Source: Tritrichomonas musculus (taxonomy: Eukaryota; Parabasalia; Tritrichomonadida; Tritrichomonadidae). From it: 64,000 bases of DNA. Below, piece by piece: positions 56,064 through 64,000 of the stretch. Every line of letters begins with the position of its first letter. Positions within the stretch are counted from its first letter, which is position 1. A program made the translations under genes and the position numbers. Under the pieces are notes generated by a model. It made no database searches. It was not told where the DNA came from and was given only the letters and a program-made list of their open reading frames with translations. The DNA is taken from the NCBI GenBank assembly GCA_039105265.1, contig JAPFFF010000015.1, positions 1,550,001-1,614,000 on the forward strand, written 5' to 3'.

Positions 56064-59000
56064 TTATAGAATACAATTTTTTGACACAGGATCTCTTTTT
56101 GCTCTATCTTTTATACCTTCTAAAATTGCCAATACGGATTTAAATGCAATGAAAGGCTTAATATTTTGATTTTCTTCCATTAATTGCAATATATCGACAA
56201 ATGGCATCATCTGGAACACTCTAGGGAAGTAATCGATATTGAAGTAAGAATGATACTTAATAGGTCTCATTTTCAACACCCCCATTCTAATTGCGTCCAA
56301 TTGTTTTTTAATCGGTCTAATTTTCTCAGGAATCATTTCTTCTTTTCCATTTTTCGCGAAATCGATATCAACATCAGCAAAATCGTCAAGAATCAACTTA
56401 CAATCGAACGCGTAGCGAATGACAACTCTCGATACAATGAACGGCACCGCTGATCCAATTTCAAAAGCAACTACGAGATGAGTTCCGAAGGCCACGAAAG
56501 CCTCGATTTCCCTCTTTCCGCAAGCTGTCACTTTTGGCAGAAAAGCAGGGGCGCCCCATTCAGAACCAGCTCTTTTCTTCTTCTTCTTTTCGTAGTGATC
56601 GTTTGTGAAGAGGTCATTTTCACCAAAACTGGTCAAAATGCTGTCAGAAAGTGGCGCGAATTCCTTGTAATTGTGAGGGAAACAGAAATCGAAAGATTTT
56701 GACGCATTTATATAGAAATCCGATAACTTTTTCAATGCGCTATCGTTACCATTGAAATAGCAGCTGTTGTTGTTACTCGAAATTGAGCTGAGATTCAGTG
56801 AGTGTGAGTTAGAGTGCAGACTCAGGCTTGAACTTGACTCATTTCGACTTCTAATATGAATTGTATTCAAATTTGAATCGCCACTCAAATTTGAATCACC
56901 ACTCAAATCAATTTCATTTGCATTTGTGTTGCTGTTGTTGTTGTTGTTCCGACTCGTGCTGATAACGCTCGATATCTCGCTCGATATCGTTGTCGTTACG
57001 GCGGTTGCTGTCGACTCCGTCGAGTCGGCCACGTTTGCTGCTGCAGAGGCCGTTGATGGCGACCGTTTATAGTGAATTTTTGAGATTTTGATGCAGTCGG
57101 GTGAAATTGAATTAATGAACGATAGATCGTCTTTTATGTCGTAGTTGTAAATTGACCTAAACTGAAAACCGCTCCTCATTCTGAATGACGTTAGCATCAA
57201 TTGAAAAAGTGACGCGTTTGTCGAAATTGTGGGAAATATGTTCTTGACGATCGCCTCAAATGTCTTGAAGTTAACAAACGAGCATTTGAACGAGTTGAGA
57301 AGCGTGTGGATAAAGAAGCACGTAGCTTCGTATTGAAGCGTCCACTTGTTCTTCAGCTCGTAAAGCCAGCTGTTCAGTTGCGTCAGTTTTCTGCCATCTG
57401 GAAGGTTTCGTGCCTCAATGAAATCGGATAGAAATGACACTTGAAAACGCATCGGAATCGGAAGACTCGATGAATTAGATATGATGAAATAGCATGATCG
57501 TTCGTCATCCAATTCATCACAATTAGAATTATCGTCGTAATTCAAATGTTTAAAATCTTTCAATAAGGCATTCCTATCAATCTTCTTTCTTTTCTCATTT
57601 TCGTTGTTATTTGTGTTTGTGTTTGTTGTTGAGTAGAAATCATAGTCGTTTTCTTTGCCTTTTGATTTGTTGTTCTTGTCTTTGTTTTCTTTGTTGTTCG
57701 TGACGGATTCAAAGAACGAATGGTCAACAGGGCTGCACTCGTATCCGTGAATGCGGAATGTCGGTGGCGGGTTCCCGTAAATGATTGGAATTGAGCCCTT
57801 TTTTGCCTTATGAATGAGTGGTAAATTAGGCAAAATTATTGAGATTGTTATTGTTGGCGGTTTCAGATCAGGCCTCCATTTGAAGAACTCATTTGTTATG
57901 ATTTGTGTCAAGTAAGGAAACTTGATGAATTCTTTAAAGAAAGGAAGATGACAGCCTAAAGGATTCAACAGTTCAGCAGCAACAGCTTTATAGATACTAA
58001 CCGCTCTATTTGACAAGGAACCGTCGATGATTAAATTTGACGAAATTCTTCTTTTTTGCTCAATTAAAAGTTGATCATTATTATCAATATCTTCGTTTTC
58101 TTCTCTTTGTTGATCAAGAAGAGTTAGAACTTCATCAATTTCGTCGATTTCACTTAAAATGTCAAAATTTTTATTATTGAAAAAGTTGTTGAAATACAAA
58201 CCTTTCTCTTCGAACTCGTCATCAGAATGACAATCATAACTCAAGTTGTTATCATTATCATTTTCATGGTCAGATAAGAATTTGTATTTGCTGTATGCAT
58301 TTGAGTCTTCTTTATTCTTCATGTCTGCTTCATAAGAAATGACGTAATTACTAACATAGCAATCGCCAATCATCATGATCAATCTAACGACATAAATAAG
58401 CTCGTTGTAAGGAAATTGATCAAATTGGAACTTGTCATAACCAAGACTTTTTACTGTCTTATAAGAAACGATTGTCTTTTCGGTGAACAATTCTCGATGA
58501 GTGATTAAAAGACTCATCCATTTAGCAATGTATCGATCGAATATGCAAACCTTTTTATACACCAATTCATAGAAAACAGGACGTAAAAAATATTTATTAA
58601 ACATGTTTGCTATTATTTTGTCTCCTGTTCGTTTTATGTATTCATAAACATGATTAATAAAATGAATTGCAAAAGCAAAACCAACTCTTTCTGTGTATTT
58701 AATCTCTGATTGTTGGTTGTTGAATTTTAAGCTTTCTTTTTGTTTCTTGTAGTAATCACAATATTTCTTACGATAACTGCATGTGTCATCGTATGAGAGT
58801 TGTTCTGGATGCTTCAAATCAATTGGTACAAAAGAACACATAATTGCATCATGATACCTAATTTTATCAAATATTAATTCGCCTCGTAAAAGTGTTTGAA
58901 TGCAATTGTAATTGGTCGTGTATGAAACTATGTTTTGTTTATGATCATAGAAGGATTTCATGGCTATTTTGTTCTGATATTTGTCAACAAGTTTGATCTT

Positions 59001-62000
59001 GCTCCTCTTATTGTTGCCAATTCGAGTGGTTAAAAAGATTAATGCATCGCATTCAAGGTCAGATATTCGTTCAAAATTGCCAAAGCTTGTTGCATGGAAT
59101 GAACGATACTTTCCATTTTCATTCATTAAGATTTCTATATTAGTGAACATCTTCGCTGATTCAAGTAAATAATGCCTAACAAACTTAATATTGCCATATT
59201 CAATTTTTCTCTTGTTTTTTGGTGAAGTGACATTTTTATCATGTGATCTGATTAATTCAAAAAGTAGATCTGAAAAAGGAAAATCAGTCTTCAAATCTAT
59301 CGTTGCTAACGAGTTAACCGCTTGAATGAGCAACTTATTGAATAGGCCATCAAATTCATTGAAATATTTCAATGTTCTATCGTTGTCACTTTTTAGTAAA
59401 TTCATGAAAACATGAATGATCACTTCCGACTTGTGCCAAAGGTCTAGCTCATAATTTTTGACGGTTAAATTGTGAGGATTACAAAAATTACCGTCATATT
59501 CATTCAGTGCCCTGTGAGCAAGACGAGAGAACTCTTTGTTGTACTGGGGATCGACACGGTCACGCAAGAAGAAGAGTGAATGAACGGTTGCAATTTCAAC
59601 GTTATCGACTGAATCAAAAGGAGTCGACCAAAGCATCAGGTCGCTCAATGAGCTGTAATTTTGATAACAATTTGTTGTCTTAATAATGCAATTGTTATCG
59701 TTTGTGAAGAAGTCAACAAATGAACTTGATGAATTCATCAACATTTCATCTTCTTCATCTTCATCCAAGCCTTCTTCATGATCTTCTTCATTAGTGTTGC
59801 TCACAGTGTCGCCTTCGTTGTCAGAATGATCCGTTTCAACCGATTCTGATCGTTCAGTACTTGACCCGTCATTGTTGTTTGACTGCGCAATGAACGCCAT
59901 GAACTGCTCCAAGAAATCGCTTGGAAAAATCGACTTCGATGTCGGCGAGCGTGAATGCAGGCGAGAAGCTGTTGATGACGTAGATGATGTCGATGTTGGT
60001 GACGCCAAATTGAGAAGAAATTGTGAATTTGGCAAATTTGACAAATTTGAATTAAACGGTGAATCAGGATTAATCACGAACGAGTCCTTTAAATCTTTAA
60101 TTAAAGGAGTTAACAAAGGAACGGTTGTTGACAACGTTGATGTCAAAAAACGATCATTTCTGATCATTCCAATCAACGGTTTTGAATTTCTATTCAAAAA
60201 GGCAGGTCGGCCAATTTCAATAGGAAAACTTAAACCGGTTGGTTTGAAAGGTGTCTGTATAGTTGGTGAGAAACGATAGGAAGAATACTTGTCATTTGAG
60301 TCATCATTTGTATATTCAACCGTGCAGTGTTTAGAACTTTTTGAGGACAGAGCTCTAAAGAGATACAAAAACGGTTTGTTGCCAAAATTGAATTCAATTA
60401 CTTTTGCGTCGTCGTGATGAAAAAGTAGACAAACGTATGGAAGATAATCGAAGGACATCACTGACTCTTTAATGATTTTATTGTCATATTTAATGCCGAT
60501 CAAGTTTTGTGTAAAGTCAATTGTAATTCCAACGGTTTGGTTTGTCACGTTGCTTTCGACGGTTGGAAGCTCGTACGAATAAAACAGCAAAGATGACATG
60601 AAAGACGGTGACAAAGAAAATTTCATATGTTTACAATTGTACGTTACTTCCATGTAAAATAATTGACCTTCGTTTTTCAAGAAGGGAAGAAGTAGAATGT
60701 CGCTTTCAAGCTTCTTTGATTTCTTCTCAAATTTGTCAAAAGATTTGATGCTGTTGTCAATCAGCAAGCATTGCGGAGTGAACGTCGGAACTAGCAAATC
60801 TGGTGGCTTGTCAATTACGAAGGCATCAAACGTGTATTCATCGCCAACAATGCCAAGTCGGACTTTCTTCATGTCAGGCGTGTACTGGACCGGATTGACC
60901 CAGAAATGGGACCCCAGCTTCAAATAAACTATTTGAAAAGTGGGCGAAATGCCAAAGTAGCATTCAATGATCGACGGTTTGTTGCCCGGCAAGACAGAGG
61001 CAATGAAATGGTCAGTGATGCTCCAGATACAAATTTCACGGTTATGATCGTCGTTTAACAAAAGTTTGTACTTTTCATAACGACTTAAAATGATCTTGAA
61101 ATCAGTTCCCGGCTGATCAAAGAAGACAACATTGACTGGCTTATGTTTCGCAGAGAAAAACGAGCGTAAAAAGACCGAAAATTCTTTTGATTTCTTGAAT
61201 TTCGACCGTTTAATGCAGTCGGTTTTGTATGCTTCTTGCATTTCGGCCAAGTCGTTTGCATCACTATTTTCATCGACGATGAAGTGAGGTGTCGGTTTAC
61301 TTTCAATTTCAATTAAGTAAGGAGAATTTTCTTCTTCTTCATTTAATTGAACTTTTGAATAGAATTTGTTATCTTCTAGAAAATTGAGAACTTTTAACGG
61401 TTCATCAAATGAATTAATTGACAAGTCACATAAAGCATCAATTGCGAGTGATTTATACTTGCCATTAATTTGATTAATTACGTTTTTCACTAGTTTATTT
61501 GAGAGTTTAGGTAACGGTTTTTCTTGAACTTTTTTAAAGAAGGAGTTATCAAAAAGTGGAAGATAGGTATGGAAGTCAAAAGGAGGATGCAAAAGAATCA
61601 TTCCATCGTCAGTTTCAAATGAAAAAACTAGACAATTATAATCATTAATGGCCAAATTAATATCGTCTTTTTGATCTTGCCAATAATTCAATGAAACCGT
61701 TTTCTTATCGTCATTGTAAAGATTTCTGTCTCTATTCGAACACATCACGTATTTGTCATTGATCGATACAGGCGAATATCGAGATGACAAGATCATCAAT
61801 GCACCGAGACACAAGCCTTTATAATTGTAGCAAGTAATGTCGCTACTATCGATACTTTTCGCATCAAATTCAATTTCTTCATCAGAATTATTTCTATTAG
61901 GTAAATATTCCACTTTTTCAAGCAACTCACTCAAATTATTGAATGCATTAACGGTCATGAAATGTCTCAAAAACCGACAACATTGGAAATAATATTTGTT

Positions 62001-64000
62001 GTCAAGATTGCCTTGTGTAACTTCAACTGATTCCAGTACATTTTTAACTAAGTTGTCAATTTCATTAATTTCTATTTCAAACTTGTCAAAAATCTTTTCA
62101 TAAAGAAAAACTAACTCTAAACTGTCATCGATGCATTTTGTCAAATGTGACAAAATCAAATTTTTAATGAATTTTTTATCAATCAATTTTGAATCAGTTG
62201 GCAGCAATGAAATTGCTTTAGCAATGATGATCATGTTAGAAGTAATGATAGGAATATTGCCTTGATCAATCAAATTCATCAATTCAAATATAACTTTACA
62301 CAAGCATTCAATTTTTGAATGCTTTGAAATTGAATGAATTATATAAGAAAATTGATTGTCAGCGTATTTTTGGAAATCAGAAATTGATATGAAACAATCC
62401 AAATGAAGGTTCAAATCTAACTCAAAACCAAAATCAACTTTAGATTTCATTCTGAAGAACTTATTCTTGGAGTTTCCAAGTTTGCATGGATTTGGATTGC
62501 AATTGTAACTTTGAAGAATTTGGTAGAAAACTTGTTGTTCATTTTCTCTTTCTTGAAGATTTTTTTTATGATTCATAACGAAAGAGAAAATGATGAATAA
62601 TTCTCTCCAATTCTTCATCAATTCATCAGAAGAGAAAGAATCAGGCAATCTTGAAGCAATTGAAAGATAAAAAAGTCTTTCATTGAAATTTTTACTTTTA
62701 ATTTTTGTTTGAATAAAATTAATATTATTTTCAGTGTTAATTAAATTTAAATTAATATTTCTAAACTTATTAAATATCTTGTGATAAATGTCATGAGGAA
62801 TATTTTGAAACACAACGTCAAATAATTGTTGTGTTAATAATTTTGAACTCTTTTTAATTGTTTCGTTATTTGAATTAATGATTGTCAATTGTTTATCGGT
62901 GTCTAAAAGTTGTTTTATCTTCGTTAATGCTTTGCACCAATATAATTGAAATATGTTCATGTTCATTAATGTTTCTGTTGCTGTGAGAATTGGTATCGTA
63001 CAGGCCAAACTATAGGTGAATTCAATTGTGTTGTTGTTGTGGCCATTTTCATCATTGTTGTTCGAATCTTTTGAGTTGTTTTCAACAACATCAACATCAA
63101 TTGCAATGTAGGACGAATTGAATTCTACTTCTATCTTGTCTGTTGGTGCTGATCCTGATGCGGGAAGAAATGCTTCGTGTTCTTTCTGTGATTTCGTTGT
63201 ATAAACAACTAAGCAAAGTTGATCACATGTGATTTTTTGTTGGAAGCAAAATTTTATGAAAATTTTTGAAGTAACTGGAAGTTCCAAATCAAAAATCCTC
63301 ACCAATCGAGAAACTTTTGATTCTTGATTAGTAGTGATTGGAATATCAGAGGACAATTGTAAACTATTCAATGATAAAACGTCACTTTTACTTATTGTAA
63401 TAAATTCATTTGAATTCGAATTTGAATTTGAATTCAATGAAAAATCATTGATTGTGTTCGCATTCATCGGATCAGTCAAGAATGGAAGAACTCGAATCAA
63501 CATTTCAGCGGATTCATGTGAAATTAAGGAAACTTCTTGAAAAACATAAAAAAATGATTCAAGAAAAGAGTAAAATAAAGGAGATTTTGAATAATGAATC
63601 AAATTGATGAATCGTTGAATGTAATTCAAGACAAGAATTGCGTTCTTTGTTAATTGATAAGCAAGACTTTCACAAAGAACGTTTAGAAAGGCAACACCTT
63701 TATGATCAAGGTTGTCAAAAAGATCCCAAATTGCCTTCAAACTTTTGTCATTTGACAAAAAGTGGAAAACATAAGTTTGATGCAAACAAGGCAATTGAGA
63801 AGCAGCCTCGAAAAGGATTGAAAAGTCAATTTTATTCTGACGAATTATTTCGCTTTTATTTGCTGTTTCATCGCTTGTTAAATAAGTAGCGATGAAAGCC
63901 AAAGTGACGACTGGATATTTTTCATAGAAAAAGTTCAATCTTTCTAAGAAAATATTGAATAAATCATCTGACAAAACGTTTCCATTTTTCAATGATTGTG
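56064..64000 (-). CDS. Giant SPRY-like protein, 5' end outside the window
   Basis: More than 2640 residues. The frame is open to the window edge, so the true start is upstream; the apparent start at 63992 is a TTG within the coding region. Numbered from 63992: ~225-310 resembles the FxxRxT-type beta sandwiches of HECTD4/ZZEF1 (RIFDLELPVTSKIFIKF). A SPRY-like region lies near 1120-1200 (VGITIDFTQNLIGIKYDNKII). An acidic low-complexity stretch lies near 1400-1420. The C-terminal ~130 residues are conserved-looking (EWGAPAFLP, KREIEAFVAFGTH). No HECT Cys or BEACH domain was seen. Size and SPRY-like modules suggest a HECTD4/ZZEF1-like ubiquitin-linked scaffold; weakly supported. Coding G/C content is patchy. 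Confidence 0.6.
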   Translation of the reverse strand, partial: QSLKNGNVLSDDLFNIFLERLNFFYEKYPVVTLAFIATYLTSDETANKSEIIRQNKIDFSILFEAASQLPCLHQTYVFHFLSNDKSLKAIWDLFDNLDHKGVAFLNVLCESLAYQLTKNAILVLNYIQRFINLIHYSKSPLFYSFLESFFYVFQEVSLISHESAEMLIRVLPFLTDPMNANTINDFSLNSNSNSNSNEFITISKSDVLSLNSLQLSSDIPITTNQESKVSRLVRIFDLELPVTSKIFIKFCFQQKITCDQLCLVVYTTKSQKEHEAFLPASGSAPTDKIEVEFNSSYIAIDVDVVENNSKDSNNNDENGHNNNTIEFTYSLACTIPILTATETLMNMNIFQLYWCKALTKIKQLLDTDKQLTIINSNNETIKKSSKLLTQQLFDVVFQNIPHDIYHKIFNKFRNINLNLINTENNINFIQTKIKSKNFNERLFYLSIASRLPDSFSSDELMKNWRELFIIFSFVMNHKKNLQERENEQQVFYQILQSYNCNPNPCKLGNSKNKFFRMKSKVDFGFELDLNLHLDCFISISDFQKYADNQFSYIIHSISKHSKIECLCKVIFELMNLIDQGNIPIITSNMIIIAKAISLLPTDSKLIDKKFIKNLILSHLTKCIDDSLELVFLYEKIFDKFEIEINEIDNLVKNVLESVEVTQGNLDNKYYFQCCRFLRHFMTVNAFNNLSELLEKVEYLPNRNNSDEEIEFDAKSIDSSDITCYNYKGLCLGALMILSSRYSPVSINDKYVMCSNRDRNLYNDDKKTVSLNYWQDQKDDINLAINDYNCLVFSFETDDGMILLHPPFDFHTYLPLFDNSFFKKVQEKPLPKLSNKLVKNVINQINGKYKSLAIDALCDLSINSFDEPLKVLNFLEDNKFYSKVQLNEEEENSPYLIEIESKPTPHFIVDENSDANDLAEMQEAYKTDCIKRSKFKKSKEFSVFLRSFFSAKHKPVNVVFFDQPGTDFKIILSRYEKYKLLLNDDHNREICIWSITDHFIASVLPGNKPSIIECYFGISPTFQIVYLKLGSHFWVNPVQYTPDMKKVRLGIVGDEYTFDAFVIDKPPDLLVPTFTPQCLLIDNSIKSFDKFEKKSKKLESDILLLPFLKNEGQLFYMEVTYNCKHMKFSLSPSFMSSLLFYSYELPTVESNVTNQTVGITIDFTQNLIGIKYDNKIIKESVMSFDYLPYVCLLFHHDDAKVIEFNFGNKPFLYLFRALSSKSSKHCTVEYTNDDSNDKYSSYRFSPTIQTPFKPTGLSFPIEIGRPAFLNRNSKPLIGMIRNDRFLTSTLSTTVPLLTPLIKDLKDSFVINPDSPFNSNLSNLPNSQFLLNLASPTSTSSTSSTASRLHSRSPTSKSIFPSDFLEQFMAFIAQSNNNDGSSTERSESVETDHSDNEGDTVSNTNEEDHEEGLDEDEEDEMLMNSSSSFVDFFTNDNNCIIKTTNCYQNYSSLSDLMLWSTPFDSVDNVEIATVHSLFFLRDRVDPQYNKEFSRLAHRALNEYDGNFCNPHNLTVKNYELDLWHKSEVIIHVFMNLLKSDNDRTLKYFNEFDGLFNKLLIQAVNSLATIDLKTDFPFSDLLFELIRSHDKNVTSPKNKRKIEYGNIKFVRHYLLESAKMFTNIEILMNENGKYRSFHATSFGNFERISDLECDALIFLTTRIGNNKRSKIKLVDKYQNKIAMKSFYDHKQNIVSYTTNYNCIQTLLRGELIFDKIRYHDAIMCSFVPIDLKHPEQLSYDDTCSYRKKYCDYYKKQKESLKFNNQQSEIKYTERVGFAFAIHFINHVYEYIKRTGDKIIANMFNKYFLRPVFYELVYKKVCIFDRYIAKWMSLLITHRELFTEKTIVSYKTVKSLGYDKFQFDQFPYNELIYVVRLIMMIGDCYVSNYVISYEADMKNKEDSNAYSKYKFLSDHENDNDNNLSYDCHSDDEFEEKGLYFNNFFNNKNFDILSEIDEIDEVLTLLDQQREENEDIDNNDQLLIEQKRRISSNLIIDGSLSNRAVSIYKAVAAELLNPLGCHLPFFKEFIKFPYLTQIITNEFFKWRPDLKPPTITISIILPNLPLIHKAKKGSIPIIYGNPPPTFRIHGYECSPVDHSFFESVTNNKENKDKNNKSKGKENDYDFYSTTNTNTNNNENEKRKKIDRNALLKDFKHLNYDDNSNCDELDDERSCYFIISNSSSLPIPMRFQVSFLSDFIEARNLPDGRKLTQLNSWLYELKNKWTLQYEATCFFIHTLLNSFKCSFVNFKTFEAIVKNIFPTISTNASLFQLMLTSFRMRSGFQFRSIYNYDIKDDLSFINSISPDCIKISKIHYKRSPSTASAAANVADSTESTATAVTTTISSEISSVISTSRNNNNNSNTNANEIDLSGDSNLSGDSNLNTIHIRSRNESSSSLSLHSNSHSLNLSSISSNNNSCYFNGNDSALKKLSDFYINASKSFDFCFPHNYKEFAPLSDSILTSFGENDLFTNDHYEKKKKKRAGSEWGAPAFLPKVTACGKREIEAFVAFGTHLVVAFEIGSAVPFIVSRVVIRYAFDCKLILDDFADVDIDFAKNGKEEMIPEKIRPIKKQLDAIRMGVLKMRPIKYHSYFNIDYFPRVFQMMPFVDILQLMEENQNIKPFIAFKSVLAILEGIKDRAKRDPVSKNCIL

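Noticed and set aside
33840-59470. Repeated CGGTTAA words as Myb-binding sites
   Set aside because: They occur inside coding blocks of raised G/C and are explained by common codon pairs such as those for Phe-Asn-Arg and Leu-Thr; no promoter clustering was seen.
1-64000. CRISPR array, rRNA genes or bacterial operons
   Set aside because: No regularly spaced repeats, no rRNA-like sequence, and gene structure is eukaryotic.

Overview
The window looks like nuclear DNA of a trichomonad (parabasalid) flagellate, most like Tritrichomonas. It is very AT-rich, with long homopolymer and A/T-only spacers. Genes are compact, run from ATG to stop with no visible introns, and are separated by short noncoding gaps. 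The gene content also fits: BEACH and SPRY-like giants, ankyrin proteins, Myb and CK1 families, axonemal coiled-coil proteins and DDE transposons. The species is inferred, not proven.

Layout. 0.9-7.1 kb (minus): a TULIP-like/PqiA-like membrane fusion and a putative VPS9 Rab-GEF. An inverted ~96 bp relic of the VPS9 gene lies just upstream of it. 8.3-14.8 kb: a C2-like hypothetical, an R2R3 Myb protein and a UBC12-like NEDD8-conjugating enzyme, spread through A/T-rich desert that holds several short inverted-repeat (MITE-like) elements. 15.15-19.71 kb: a TA-flanked DNA transposon with two divergent pogo/Tigger-like DDE genes, one broken in a T8 run. It is followed by a probable 1.76 kb non-autonomous element and smaller palindromic elements up to 21.8 kb. 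22.1-31.3 kb: a hypothetical, a PDI-like ER protein, a coiled-coil protein with two SFI1-like motifs, a type II membrane Rossmann/glycosyltransferase-like fusion, and an axonemal dynein light-chain-domain protein. 31.3-33.4 kb: a ~550 bp direct duplication brackets a tRNA-Lys(CTT) and an EF-hand-like gene. 33.2-42.6 kb: a 3140-residue BEACH/WD40 protein. 43.3-55.8 kb: a Ras-like GTPase + bromodomain + NET fusion, a Tubby-like gene without an ATG, a structured ncRNA candidate, a polytopic membrane protein, an LRR protein, a CK1 kinase, an ankyrin protein, a coiled-coil protein and a small PH-like hypothetical. 56.1 kb to the end: a giant SPRY-like protein whose 5' end lies outside the window.

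There is no operon logic. Each gene appears to be transcribed alone, and a few starts carry TCATTYTTATT-like Inr sequences. Shared themes are membrane traffic (VPS9, BEACH, TULIP-PqiA, Tubby), flagellar or cytoskeletal structure (dynein light-chain domain, SFI1-like coiled coil, LRR) and chromatin/transcription (Myb, BET-like fusion).

The most unusual items are the GTPase-bromodomain-NET fusion, the TULIP-PqiA fusion, the structured ncRNA candidate near 46.6 kb, the two-transposase element, and the large duplication that acts like an outsized target-site repeat around the tRNA-Lys/EF-hand insert.
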